Assembly (NCBI GenBank): GCA_963383645.1
Contig: OY726564.1
Coordinates: 109,762,540-109,826,539 of the forward strand
Reading direction: 5' to 3'
DNA from: Muscardinus avellanarius
Lineage: Eukaryota; Chordata; Mammalia; Rodentia; Gliridae
DNA: 64,000 bases
Shown piece after piece: positions 24,091 to 35,639 of the stretch. Position 1 is the first letter of the stretch, and the number at the start of each line of letters is the position of its first letter. The notes below the pieces were generated by a model. It was not told the origin of the DNA. It ran no database searches and was given only the letters and a program-made list of their open reading frames with translations. Both the position numbers and the translations under genes were made by a program.

Positions 24091-24706
24091 CAGAGTTGTG
24101 GTGAGATCTTTCTGGGTGGAGCGTGTGAGTGACCACGGGCCCAGTGGTGGTCTGCAGGGGGCCCTGCTCACAGCTAGCTCTGGGCTACACAAATGTTCCC
24201 AGTGTCTGTAGCAGCTGCACAGAGGGTGAGAAGTGGAGAAGACGGCAATTCCAAATCCCACCAGCCATCTGGCCCTCCTCACACCAAAGGAGGTGTCACA
24301 GTGCTGCTGTGACTGTGTGCGGTATATGTCACACGTGTGTGGCCACACATGGGTAGGTGAGAACTGGCTTCTGTGCTGGTGGACACATTTATGAATGTAG
24401 GAAGATCTCATTCTGTGTAAGACTATTTGAATGGAAACATAGATATGCAGAAATCAAAATGTCTTACAGTTAAAAAAAACCACAAGTGCACCTTCTCTAA
24501 TGGTAATAAAATTTGGAGTAGCTCATTTCATCAGTAAGGGTGAAACTCGAGAGGCTTCATCTCTTGATATTATTCAGAATATTTTAGAAATGAATGCCAC
24601 TGCATGCTTAGGCTACATTGCAACTTCCCTCTTTATGGCAGTCCTATGGCAGGGAATGTTAAATACATCTGTAAAGATTGGCTAGTGTGGGGATGGGCAT
24701 AGGCTA

Positions 24707-24888
24707 GGTCAGAGGTCCTCGACTTACTGTGTGTTTTAGAATAGCCCATCTCACTTCTTAAAAACACTGAAACACTGGTGCTTGGTTCAATCCTAGATGT
24801 GTGAAATGAGAGAAACCAAAACCTTAGAACCAGTATGCCCATATGTGGGGTGGCTCTAAGGTGCCTCAGAGTTTGAGAACCATTCTGC
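24707..24888 (+). mobile_element. hAT-Charlie (MER5-like) fossil
   Basis: gtcagaggtcctcgacttac and the end ctcagagtttgagaaccatt resemble the terminal repeats of MER5-type elements; the interior is decayed. Confidence 0.5.
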
Positions 24889-25249
24889 CAGATGCCACTT
24901 CTGAGAGATGTGGTGATGAAGGAGGTTCAGCAGCTACATTTGTGAGAGAACATTACAGGAGGAAGACAGAGAGTCAAGTGATGCTGATACATAGGGCATG
25001 GTAACCTCACCTTCTAAAGACACAGACAAGAAAGCAGGTGGTCCTTCCTGTGTGCTACAAACTTCTGCTCCACCGACACTCTGCACCTAGGGGCCAGTGG
25101 TCAGCAAGCCAGGCCATTGCCCAGCCGATAGCCCTGTGTGTAGACCCATGGTTAGCTGTGTGCATTTTATTCAGTAGTTTTTTGCCTATGATGGAGAGAG
25201 GAGAAGAGCAAGGCGTGAGAGAAATCACAGCTCTATGATCCACCATAAT

Positions 25250-25412
25250 CCTCACCTCTACTCTTTACTAGCTCAGTGACCTTTAGCAACTTACTTAACC
25301 TTGACTGACTTTTGTTTACTATGCCAGACAGGAAGAATAACTCTATAGCTATTGAGCTTTACATGGATGGCCTTGAGCCTGGAACATGGTACATGTTCAA
25401 TAAATAGCAGCT
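25250..25412 (-). mobile_element. MIR SINE relic
   Basis: actagctcagtgacctttag, caacttacttaaccttgact and ggtacatgttcaataaatag are the antisense MIR pattern. Confidence 0.65.
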
Positions 25413-25896
25413 ATGATTACCAGCTTTTTCTGACTCATTCAAGATTTTTTCTCCCTCTCTTTGCCTTATATAATCATTGATCCCAAAATATACAGGGAAA
25501 CTGCAAGTCTGGGCCAATTCTCCCCATCTGAGGACAGATGAACTCTCCCTCTGCCTTCTGTGAAGCCCCCTGAGTCAAAGGAATACCTCGCCTTTTTCCC
25601 CACAAGTCAGATATTGGGAACCAAGGTAGTAATGTCTCCCCCATAACTGGGATTCATGTTAGTATCCCCCTACTTCGCTCACTCTCTGACTTGCCTTTTG
25701 TTGACAAATAAAAACTAAGTGTGAATTCTATATTTATGTATGCATATGTGGGTGTACTTTGTCTTTATTTATTGGCACTTTTGAAAACAACATTGTGTCC
25801 CTGAATCCAAAACCTGGGGGAAAATTTACATTTGATATACTACCATATTTTTAAAAATTGTATCATGTATTTCTACCTCCAAGTTTCACCCCTGCC

Positions 25897-25935
<39 letters not shown>

Positions 25936-25946
25936 CATTATTATTT
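25897..25946. repeat. (ATT)n microsatellite
   Basis: About 16 ATT units with one interruption, at the tail of the following antisense SINE. Confidence 0.97.
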
Positions 25947-26056
25947 TGAAACAAGGTCTCACTAAATTGCTGACACTGGCCTTAGACCTGCCATCCCTTG
26001 TCTCAGCCTCCCCATTACTGGAATTGCAAGTGTGCACCACCACCTCGGACTTATTT
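25947..26056 (-). mobile_element. B1 SINE half
   Basis: gaaacaaggtctcactaaat, ttgtctcagcctccccatta and gcaagtgtgcaccaccacct form an antisense B1 monomer without an ID half. Confidence 0.85.
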
Positions 26057-27390
26057 CCCTTTGATAGATAGATAATCGAGCCACAGAGAGACAGACAGGG
26101 CCTGTGTCAGCGTTTCATTACTCTATCTTTAAAAGCGAGGACTTCCATAAAGGCATATATGTGCATACATACATGAAATATAGAATGAAAATAAAAAGAT
26201 TGATTAAAAGTTAATAATCAAAGATTCTCAATGATCTCTAATTTATTTATACACACTTTGTTGGGCCGTGTTAAGCTTGTGTGATGTGTACTGCATCTCC
26301 TGATTATCACTTTACATAGAGAGATCTCGGGGCTCTTTGGCATTCTTATTTTGCTTGAAAGTGATAGTCCCTTCCAGAAAGGAGTTTGGATGGATCACTT
26401 CCTTCTCAGGCTCCTTCCTTCTGTCCTGTTGCCTAGAAGAGGCCAAAGGGTGTGCTGAGAAGGCAGCGTGGCAGTCAGGCACATACGTTTTCTTGCTAAT
26501 TATCGTGAGGAGGCTCGAGTAATAGGCGCGGACTGCAGGTGGGTGGACGTGGTGGTGGAGCTTTGACTCTGATTGCCTGAATTTTCTTGGGTGCGTAGGA
26601 AGCAGATTATTAGCTGAGGGTGAGGATGGGGGAGGAGGTGTCAGAGGTTTGAGGAGTATGAAATAGTGGTCTGGAAAGAACATATCAGAGAATGGAATTT
26701 TATCGCTGGGCACAGCTGCTGAGCCCACTTGAGATCAAAGGTCAGAGGTGAGGGATTTACAATGAGACCAATCAGCGTGGTTGGCTGCCTAGCTCTTTCA
26801 TTTGTGCAGACCCGGGGATGGACGCACAGGCCTCTGAGTCTAACCAGTGTGGGAGTGTTTCAGATGGGTAGGATGAAGCAGAGGAGGGGCGTGGGCATTG
26901 GGATTACATGAAAGGGAATGATTACAGCCATGAAGGAGAGATTTAATCACGGTAAGTGGGAGGAGAGTGTGTGAGATGGGTGAGGGTCAGGAAAACAGTG
27001 ACAGAACAGATGGATGTCGAGTGTCAGAGGGAAGGAATCCTGCTGGCACTAGGAATGAGGAGGTGGGAAGGCGGGAGGTGATGGTCAGGTACTGGGATTC
27101 TGGAAATGAAGACCAAGAGTGGGTGGCAGGTCTTGGTGGTCTGGGATGTGGTCTGAAGAGTGAGGGTGGAGACAGGATCATGAGAGGAGAGAGAGAGCTA
27201 AGTGGCTTCCAGCACTGAAAGGATCATTGTAGTAGATATGGAAGTCATCAAAAATTACGCAGAGCCAGGAGGTGGAGACGAGAGAGTCAACTGTCCAGGC
27301 TCTGAAGGGCAGAGGGAAGTTGAAGGCAGAGTGGTACTGGTGTGACGTATCACAAAGAGAGGTGGGTAGGACAGTCTGATGCCATGACGT

Positions 27391-27480
27391 AAGGAACTTA
27401 CCCATGATCATGTTTTTAACAGGTAGTGAAACCGGGCTTGAAATCTACTCGGTCTGGCTCCTGGACTACACTCCTAGCTG
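27391..27480 (+). mobile_element. MIR SINE fragment
   Basis: gaaaccgggcttgaaatcta and ctcggtctggctcctggac resemble the MIR 3' part. Confidence 0.5.
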
Positions 27481-27494
27481 CTTTACTTCTTACT

Positions 27495-27500
27495 TGTGTG

Positions 27501-27555
<55 letters not shown>
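27495..27555. repeat. (TA)n(TG)n microsatellite
   Basis: A short TA run followed by about 22 TG units. Confidence 0.97.
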
Positions 27556-27561
<6 letters not shown>

Positions 27562-28099
27562 TCTGCATAAAAGCTACTGAATGAATTTGTTTCTCTATTA
27601 ATATATATCAAATGACAGATATGATCACATAAATATTTAATTTCACTTTACATAAGATATGCATGTTAAAAGATAACCTAAGTTTGTATAATATTCCATG
27701 ATCATCCCATCACAATGTATTTCTGAAAATTAGAAAGACGCATCTGTTTGCCAAAAGGGCATGTTCATTGTAATGGATAATAATTAATATTGAGTCTATT
27801 CTATGTGCCAAAAAACTGCTAAGTACATGCATGCTCTGGGAACCGGGGCACTAATGTATCCTGCATGGCTGGAGTCCATGCCAGTGTACAAAGTACCATT
27901 TTATCTGCCTTTGATTTTATACACTAAAACTCTCTAGCACTGGTTCAACTCCACAGCCCTATGGCCTCATTTCTATCTTTGCACAAATAAGTGCAGTTGG
28001 CAACCGAGCCCATTGGTCTCATTTTAAATCCCTGGCTATTCCAAATGACTCCCAAATACAATGTGGTGATCAGCGTTTAGCCACGCTGGGTCCCGTTTC

Positions 28100-28205
28100 A
28101 TCCACATGGGATAGATGGAAATCCTGGGTCGTGAGAAGTCAGGTAACTTCCTGAGGCCATATGGTTCGATGACTGCCTCATCCCCAACAGAAACCTAGGC
28201 CTACC
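28100..28205 (+). mobile_element. MIR-like fragment
   Basis: gaagtcaggtaacttcctga and gaaacctaggcctacccagt fit the MIR core and tail weakly. Confidence 0.45.
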
Positions 28206-28960
28206 CAGTTTCATTTGTGGTATAATCACCTGTAATATTCTCCAGTTTTTTTTATTAAGCACCTGCTATAGGATGGGGATACACTGAACCCTGGGAATAG
28301 AGAAGTCATGGCTACAGGCCTTTTCATCTGGAGGGGAAAATAGTAACTACATATTTAATATATTAATTATGGTTATAGGTTCTATAAAGAAAAGGCAGGA
28401 GGCCATAAGAAAATATAACAAATGTATATATTGTAGTTGTAGAGAGCCAGGAAAGTTTTAGGAAGTCACCTTCAAACTAACCTTACAGGATAATATTAGT
28501 TATCCAAGTACAGTGGAAGTTGGGGAGGTAGAGAAAAGTCTTCAAAGGCCCCCAAGGCCCTGTGGCGTCCTATATAAACTCTGGGCATCATTATCTTTCA
28601 TTGTACATATTACTTTTGATAAAGCCACAGGTTTATCAGATAATCTAGGAATCAGTCATTCTGGGCATTCATTTCTCCCAAAACTGGTGCTGATTGTAAA
28701 GACCGTAGCACACAAAAATCTATCGTATCTTTAGGATAGATGGAGGCATGTGACTGGGGTCCATGACCAAATACATAGATGGAATTTTTCTATTTTTTGG
28801 CCATATTTTTCCCTGCCCCCTTCTCTTTTATATCTTAATTATCTTTCTCCAGAAGCACTTTTAAATAAAGCTCTATTCTCTCTGTTTCACTGCTCTCTTC
28901 TAGCAAATTTATTTATTTATCTAGTTATGAGAAGGAACATTGCCCAAAAGATCTCACAAA

Positions 28961-29130
28961 GCCAGGTATGGCTATGCACATTTGGGAGGTTGAGATAGGA
29001 AAATCACAAGTTTGAGGCCAGCCTTCTTAGCAAGACCCCCAGCAAGTTAGAAATACCCTGGTTCAAAATAAAAAGGGGTTGGAAGTGGAGCTCAGAGGTA
29101 GAATACTCCTGAATTTAATCCCTAGAAGAA
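28961..29130 (+). mobile_element. B1-ID dimer SINE
   Basis: gccaggtatggctatgcaca opens a shortened B1 half; gtggagctcagaggtagaat is the ID half; an A-rich tail follows. Confidence 0.85.
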
Positions 29131-29366
29131 AAAAAAATAAAAGCATCTCACATTGCATATGGATATGGTATTCAATGCTGGGCCTCCCAAGTATTGTGAA
29201 TAGCTGAGCAGAAACTTTGGTAGCCAGGCTCCTACAAGAACCTTAGCCTAATTTAGGCCTAAGGCAGGTTTAAAAGGATGTGCTTTTATTTAACTAGAAA
29301 AAAAATTTTTTTATTTGTAAATCCTTCCATTGTCAATAAGTGGAAAATATGTAATTTCAGAAAAAA

Positions 29367-29369
<3 letters not shown>

Positions 29370-29420
<51 letters not shown>
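29370..29420. repeat. (TA)n microsatellite
   Basis: About 25 TA units, sitting where the A-tail of the following antisense SINE would be. Confidence 0.97.
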
Positions 29421-29424
<4 letters not shown>

Positions 29425-29604
29425 GGTGGTACTGGGGTTCCAGTAAGCCCTTCTACCTCTGGGCTACACTCCAAGACCTATTTTATATTTTTATTTGGAA
29501 TCGGGGTCTCTTAAGCCAGCACGGCTGGCTTCAAACCTGTGCAATCCTCCTGTCTCTGCCTACCAAGTTTGGGGATTACAAGTGTGCGCCACCACACCTG
29601 ACAA
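29421..29604 (-). mobile_element. B1-ID SINE, variant subfamily
   Basis: ggttccagtaagcccttcta and ggggtctcttaagccagcac share the variant seen at 8.45-8.65 kb. The B1 half ends accacacctgac. Confidence 0.88.
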
Positions 29605-29755
29605 AATTCCTAATTTTTAAAAGATCAACATGAAACATGTTATTTGTTCTTGCTTCCAGCTGAAGCATCATGTTCATGCTGGGCTTCATAAAAGAGAACA
29701 TACACTTCACACATGCACATATACGGAGGTATACACAGGCATACGGATATTTTCT

Positions 29756-29773
29756 CTCATACACTTTATTTAT
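29756..29773 (-). repeat. Target-site duplication, left copy (composite retroposon)
   Basis: ctcatacactttatttat, repeated exactly at 31658-31675. Confidence 0.92.
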
Positions 29774-30159
29774 TTATTTATTTAAATTTATTTTTATTGA
29801 TGCATTTTAGTTATATATCACATTGAAATGCAAGACTTGAGAGGATATACAAGCACACATCATCCAATTAGCCCTCATCCAGTCCCCATCCCATTCCCTC
29901 CCCCTCCCTCAATCCCATGCTTGTTTGGTGATTAACTTTGATACATTTGTTTATGTAACTCCTGTGTTTTAAAGAGGCTCCATCCTCCCCTATTCCATAC
30001 TCTCTGATTGGTCACCTTAGTTGCTTCACTATAGGGCCCTTTCTATAACTCGACCTCTTCCTGTTGCCCCTTTCCTCCTAGTTATTGCTGATTAGGGGAA
30101 GCATCTGGTTTTTATTTTCTGCGATATTTTCTGTGCATGCCACGTTGCAAGTACCGATC

Positions 30160-30450
30160 CCACTCTTGACGGCCCCAGTAGTGACCTGGCTAGCCAGTGG
30201 ACTGATCCAGACCTCTTTGGCTCAAGCAGCGGCTTGCCTCACAGAAGGCTCCTATGCCGGCCGCTGGCCCCGGCATCAGCCTAACCCCTTGGCAGGCTCC
30301 GATCCTGGCCTCGCGGAGGCCCCAGCTCTGGCCTTGCCTCACGGCAGGCTCCAATGCTGGCCACTGGCCCCGGCATCGGCCTAATCCCTCGGCAGGCTCT
30401 GATCCCAGCCTCAGAGGCTTCAGTAGTGGCCTTGCCTCACTGCAGGCTCC
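30160..30450 (-). repeat. Second tandem array, ~99-base units
   Basis: ttgcctcac plus a following aggctcc recur at about 30234, 30334 and 30432. The phrases ctggccccggcatcagccta and ctggccccggcatcggccta recur 100 bases apart. Confidence 0.85.
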
Positions 30451-31102
30451 AATCCGATCACCCTCTTCGCCCAGCCATTTGTCGCACGTTCTTGAGGGTA
30501 CGTCGTGGTAGCATTCTGCCTCTGGGGTTATTACTTCAAAGGTTTCAGGTGTAATGCATCAGTTCTCTGCCTGTCCTGAGTAATGGCCACTGCCACTGCC
30601 ACTGCCTCCACCATTTCAAATCCTTCCCAGGCTCTTTTTCCACTCTGAATGTTGTCCAGTGTTCCTAAGCATGTGCGACGGTAGCATTCGACGTTTGGTG
30701 TAATTTCTCCAAAAAGAAAGGTTGGTAGGATCCGATTTCTGCTTCTCCTGAATACAAGTCTCCACTACCAGCGCGGAGACCGCTTCCAACACCGCCTTTT
30801 TACTAGGTCTCCGCTAAACTCCCTCCTTACAGGTGATGTCCAAGATTCTTAAGAATGTAGAGAAGAAGCAGTCCTCCTTCACGGGGAATTTTTCCAAAAG
30901 TTCCAGTTCATTTGGATAAGTTTTGTCTGCATCTCCAGTATCCAGGCATTCGCCACGGCATTCTTGACCCCTCTCCGATATTTTTCTTTTTTCTTTTTCT
31001 TTTCTTTTCCTTTACTTTTTTTTTTTTTAATAAGAGAATACAGTATTATGGTTTGAGAAGGTTGTGGTATCAGGCACTCAGTAGCACTGTGACCCGGGCC
31101 CG

Positions 31103-31657
31103 GTTTCCCCAGGGGTCCAGCGTGCTCTGCACGACTCCTCCCGGGGCCCAAAGTTGGGCCCCCGGCATTCCAGGAGTCCAGCGGGCCCCGCCTGACCCCC
31201 ATCCGGGGCCTAGGGCCTTGCAACTGGGCCCCGGTTTCTCCAGGGGTCTGGTGTGCTCCGCACAATCCCACCCGGGGCCCAGGGTCCTGAGACCCGGGCC
31301 CCAGCTCTTCCGGGCTCTGGCGTGCCCCGCCTGACCCCTGCCTGGGGCCCAGGGCCGTGCGACTGGGCCCCGGTTTCTCTAGGGGTCTGGCGTGTTTTGC
31401 GTGGTCCGGCCTGGGGCCCAGAGTCCTGCGACCCAGGCTCCAGCTCTTCTGGGGTCGGGCGTGCCCCGCCTGACCCCTGCCCGGGACCCAGGGCCTTGTG
31501 ACCAGGCCCTGGTTTCTCCAGGGGTCTGGCGTGCTCCACGTGGTCTGGCCTGGGGCCCAGAGTCCTGCGACCCGGCCCCGGTTTCTCAGGGGGTCTGGCG
31601 TGCCCCACCTGACCCCTGCCCGGGGCCCAGGGCCTTGTGACTGGGCCCCGGTTTCTC
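31103..31657 (-). repeat. GC-rich tandem array, eight ~69-base units
   Basis: On the + strand the phrase gtttctccaggggtctggcg recurs with variants at 31103, 31234, 31373, 31512, 31581 and 31651; intermediate units carry cccagctcttccgggctctg instead. Spacings are ~69-70 or ~131-139 bases, so two unit types alternate in part of the array. The period is near a multiple of three, so open frames run through it, but there is no evidence of a protein. Confidence 0.9.
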
Positions 31658-31675
31658 CTCATACACTTTATTTAT
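31658..31675 (-). repeat. Target-site duplication, right copy (composite retroposon)
   Basis: ctcatacactttatttat, identical to 29756-29773. Confidence 0.92.
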
Positions 31676-31699
31676 CCCATCTATTTTATTTTGTTTTTG

Positions 31700-31912
31700 T
31701 TCTTGCAGTACTGGGAAACCAGTATGGAACCCAGGGGCATCTACCTCTGAGCTATACCTCCAGCCCTGTTTTTTAATTCTATATTTTGAAACAGGGTCTC
31801 ACTGAGTTGCAAAGGCCCTCACTAAGTAGCTGAAGCTGTCCGAGAACTGCGATCCTCCTGTCTCAACCTCCCAAATACTGGGATTACAAGACTGTGCCAC
31901 CATGCCTGGCTT
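31700..31912 (-). mobile_element. B1-ID dimer SINE
   Basis: ggaacccaggggcatctacc (ID), acagggtctcactgagttgc, ctcaacctcccaaatactgg and caccatgcctggc (B1), antisense. Confidence 0.9.
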
Positions 31913-31913
31913 T

Positions 31914-31955
31914 CATCTATTATCTTTCTATCTATCTATCTGTCATCTATCTATC

Positions 31956-32002
<47 letters not shown>

Positions 32003-32006
32003 ATCT
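31914..32006. repeat. (TATC)n microsatellite
   Basis: About 20 TATC units with TGTC and TCATC interruptions. Confidence 0.97.
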
Positions 32007-32009
32007 CTA

Positions 32010-33760
32010 TTCCTCCTCCCACGCCCTGATGATAAGTCTTCCACAGGAATCCCACCACCTGACATCACGCTGGTCAGTAGCCGCTGAGCAGTGTTTCCAG
32101 GGCCCAGTTAGTTGGCAAATGAGCTAGCATTTGATCAGAGAGCAGCACTGAAGGGACCTTTGCAAGCAGAGATGCTCCCTTCTTCTACTGAGAGAGCTGA
32201 CATGGCAGGATCACCCAGGCAGGGTCGCCATAACAGACCTTCGCTTGCTCAGTTGGTTCTAGATTCCATAGTGGAAGAAATGCCCAAGCAACCAGGAGGA
32301 AGGCCAAGCAGCAAGGTGAGCCACAGTTAGCCTGTGTTCCAGCGCCCCCAGGGCTCAGGGGAATGCCTACTGTGCTGCTGTTTCCTGCAGAAGAGGGGAG
32401 AGCACTGGGGGAAGAAACTGAGCATTGAAAACAGTGCTTAGAGAAGATTGACTAGACAGTGGGCGTTTTCTGAGATAAGAAAAGAAATGGCAAATAACAT
32501 ATTACTACCTATTCTCATCATATACCATCCGTACATTCACCCTGCTTGCTGCTCTGTTTCCATGACTATGGGCCCCTAGCGGCACAGATCATGCCCCTGC
32601 TCGAGGCCATAGATACAGGGTGGTACCCATGTTGGCCTGTGAGGGCCTGAACCGAGGCCATCCATAGCTGTCCACATAGGAAAACAGTCTTCAGGGTCTT
32701 GATTTGTTAGAATGAAAACCTTTGCAAGCAAACTAAAAAAGCTCTGTGCCCTCTCTGCTGACTCCTGATTCTGCCAATTTTCCTAAATTAAGAAGATATA
32801 TGTTTCCCAGTACAGAACGGAGAATAGTAGGCCACATATCTAAGGAAAGACAAGAGAGCAAGTTTCCTTCCAATGCCAGGGTTCAACCTCCTGTCCTGAC
32901 TCTGGCCAGACCCTGCCCGTGTGCTCCTGGGTGGCCTGGCTCCCTTCCCACATCAGTATCCTTGGCACAGCCTGCTCAGGAATGCCAGCCTCTCCTGATG
33001 GAGGTGGCACTGTTGCCACCACAAGAGAGAGAAAGAAGCCACGCTTGAGATGACCAATTCACTGCGCACCCTTCTCTGTAACTCTAACCTTGGGATATGG
33101 ATGGGAGTGGTCATGTGTGTAGATGCCTCTCCATGCCGGCACCCAGCACGGTGACCCACCATTGCCAGGACCACTTAGCTTGTGGCCTGAGCCTCCACTC
33201 CTCCTCTCCTTTAACTCTCTCCTATTTGTCCGAGCTCATATATATTTCTTCAGAAACACTACAGATTCCCGTGAGGGCAAAATTCTCTTTATTCCACTTC
33301 CGGTAGCATAGTATTACCCGACACACACAATAGGCCTCCATAAATATTTCCTAAAGAAATCAAGTAAGAATTCCCGTTTCTCTGGCAGATCATCCCTAGC
33401 CAGTAGGAAACAAATGAGTACATTCCCTTTTATTCTGTGGCTGGTGCAATTTTTACCTCTGCGGCTTCTTTCCGTTTCACAGTATCTTCATTCTTTCCTC
33501 TTCATGTTTAGTGTCTCTGTTGTATGGTTAGCTCCCGTGAAGTGATGGCTGGGAGGGAGGGCAGGATGAGGAGGTGGGCTCGCCTTCCAGTGCTCACCTT
33601 TGTTCTCTCCAGCAAATACCAGATAACCCACACTCTGAATCAGAGTCTTTTGTTGGCATTGCATTTGCAAAGGCATGTGGAACTCAGTCCTTATTAGATG
33701 TTTTGTATTTGATCCAGGTAATTGGTAAATTTAACTTATTTAATAAAATGCGTCTGCATC
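32010..33760. other. Intronic stretch without clear repeats
   Basis: No exon of a known protein was seen. A short L2-like phrase (aggcctccataaatatttcc) occurs at about 33330. Confidence 0.45.
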
Positions 33761-33764
33761 CCTC

Positions 33765-34008
33765 ACTAAATGTCCAGTACTGTTCTGAGCATTTTAATTA
33801 TGTTAACTAGCTCCTCCTCCTAACCCCCTAGCCAGGTAGGTAAGACTGTTAGCATCGGCCTCATTTTGTAGCTAGAACATGGGGCTGCACAGTAATTAGA
33901 GAATTTTCCAGAGGTTGCACAAGGATTGGGGGCAGAGATGGAATCTAAAATGGGCAGGCTTACTATAGAATTTATGTTCTAATCACTATCCCTTGCTGCC
34001 TCTGACTG
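33765..34008 (+). mobile_element. MIR SINE relic
   Basis: gtccagtactgttctgagca, ccaggtaggtaagactg, ttccagaggttgcacaagga and ttctaatcactatcccttgc are in MIR order. Confidence 0.65.
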
Positions 34009-35049
34009 TAATCTGGGTGGGTCCGTGCTGCCTACCTGCACCCTTTGAATGTGGGCTGACTTTATTTTCAAGCCTGTCAAGAAAAGGGAAGTTTCTTTGA
34101 CATTTATCAGGCAGCGTGTGGCTCTGTGCATCACATTTCCAAACTCATTGATACATTAACTAGATCCTGAATCAGGTTTACGTGGGGCATTCTGTGCAGT
34201 TCATTGTTCACACTGTAATCAATGCCAGTCCTAAGGTTTGTTGCCTCAAAATACATTTCTAAACATCAAAGAAACTATGCCAAGCATTCACACTAATTAC
34301 ACGTTGTGCCAGTTTTGAGTACTAGAGATGACTTGAAGGCAAAGTGGGTGTTATTTAAAATTATTACATTTATAGTAAATAAAGCGATTCTGCCCAGAAA
34401 GGAGAGATGGAGTTGTTTTCCCCTCTTCTCTTTTTATTACCCTTTCTAGGTGTCTAGGTTCATATGGGTCATTTCTTTGCAGGAATTCTAAACTTTTCCT
34501 TGAATGAATATATTTATTCATTTGTTTTTAGCTGCCTTTAAGCCATCACTTCCTGTCTAGCAAAATGAAAAAAAATATATCAGATTCAAATGGTGGTCCC
34601 TGAGTGTGTGGGTTCACCTACAATGAACAGAACAAACATGCATAGCATCTGGAAGGGAGCTGATTCTTCGATGCAAGAGTTATTCATAGAACAGTGCTCG
34701 GGTACTTCGGGGAGCCTCAGGGTATCTCTAAATTGAATCTAAATTGAATAAAACATTTATAAATAGCAAGCATTAAAAATAAAGATATTTATCCCAGCTG
34801 TCCCTTACAGAGTCCTCATGGTCTCTTACAACCACTAACTCCTACGAGGAGTTAGTTGGCTAGTTGTTTGGGTTAAGTTGGTGGTTGTCCACCTTATCAG
34901 ACTTAATGCCCTATTTTATAACAAATATTGTTAATCTCTTTAATTATTCTTAAATGAAATTCATAAATAATTAAATCCATATGCACAAAACTTCCAGCAA
35001 ACCAAATGCCTTAACAATTATTAAATAAAAAATAAAAAAGTAATTTATA

Positions 35050-35131
35050 GGAGTGAGAATATAGCTCAGTAGTAGAGCAGCAATTTCTTAGTATGCATGA
35101 GAACCTAGGTTCAATTCTCCAGCACTTAAAA
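35050..35131 (+). mobile_element. Solitary ID SINE (tRNA-derived)
   Basis: Pol III A box tagctcagtagtagagc (35062-35078) and B box ggttcaattct (35108-35118), followed by an A-run. It resembles a tRNA-Ala-type 5' half but does not fold as a full tRNA. Confidence 0.85.
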
Positions 35132-35144
35132 AAAATTAATAGTT

Positions 35145-35332
35145 GACATGGGGCCCACACCTATAATCCTAGTATGTGGGAAACTGAGACTGGAAGATCA
35201 CAGGTTGAAGACCAGCATTGCACAGTAACTTAGCGAGACCCCGTTCAAAATAAAAAATAGCATAAAGCTGGGGGTGTGGCTCAGAGATAGAATGACTCTG
35301 GGTTTATTCCCTAGCACCCACAGGGAAAAAGG
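35145..35332 (+). mobile_element. B1-ID dimer SINE
   Basis: acatggggcccacacctata opens B1; gctgggggtgtggctcagag and ggtttattccctagcaccc form the ID half. Confidence 0.88.
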
Positions 35333-35639
35333 TAATTTATAATGATACAATAACTATTTTATAAGTACTCTGTTACAATAGAAAAATAATTAAGTTGGCA
35401 TATATTTGTACCTAATACAAATTCACTATAATGTGATACCTGGTATATGTAAGAGCAGTATAGATTAGTAGGGATGGGTTTGTTATTGAATAAAAGTGAT
35501 TACACAATGTATAATCTTCCTTCAATTTACATAGTAGTTATATATCTGAAAATTAATCTTGCATTAAAACTGTAGAAGCTTTGTGTTTATATATAAATGG
35601 AGTTAGTGTGTAGACTCAGGGCATTATAAATGGATTTTC

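Larger units (their letters stand above)
29774..31657 (-). mobile_element. Composite retroposon: VNTR + unique middle + second array + L1-type 3' UTR + A-rich tail
   Basis: An 18-base perfect duplication flanks this 1884-base block. On the minus strand, 5' to 3': eight GC-rich ~69-base tandem units (31657-31103), an A-rich joint (about 31030-30980), a unique middle (to about 30460), about two full and one partial ~99-base units (30450-30160), an L1-type 3' UTR (about 30070-29790), AATAAA and a TAAA-rich tail. The 3' UTR resembles the L1 copies at 17.6 and 35.6 kb (agtccccatcccattccctc). No ORF1 or ORF2 phrases were recognised. The 5' array is unlike the L1 5' UTR at 19.6-20.4 kb. The layout resembles SVA-type elements; an internally deleted L1 is the other reading. 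Confidence 0.85.

Noticed and set aside
30879..31271. 130-codon minus-strand frame crossing the VNTR and the unique middle
   Set aside because: It has a lysine run from an A-rich joint and no recognised domain. Not supported as a gene, though it would be the frame to test if the element family proves real.
31103..31657. CRISPR-like regular repeat array
   Set aside because: The units are contiguous tandem repeats without unique spacers, in a mammalian genome.
31210..31662. 150-codon minus-strand frame with repeated Pro/Gly-rich units, and plus-strand counterparts
   Set aside because: It follows from a tandem period close to a multiple of three; open in several frames, with no known domain. 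Treated as VNTR DNA.
32112..32330. 72-codon frame with an apparent donor-like AAGGTGAG near its end
   Set aside because: It has no astrotactin similarity, no fitting acceptor was identified, and the composition is ordinary.
35050..35131. tRNA gene
   Set aside because: Pol III boxes are present but the cloverleaf is incomplete and an A-rich tail follows; it is an ID SINE.
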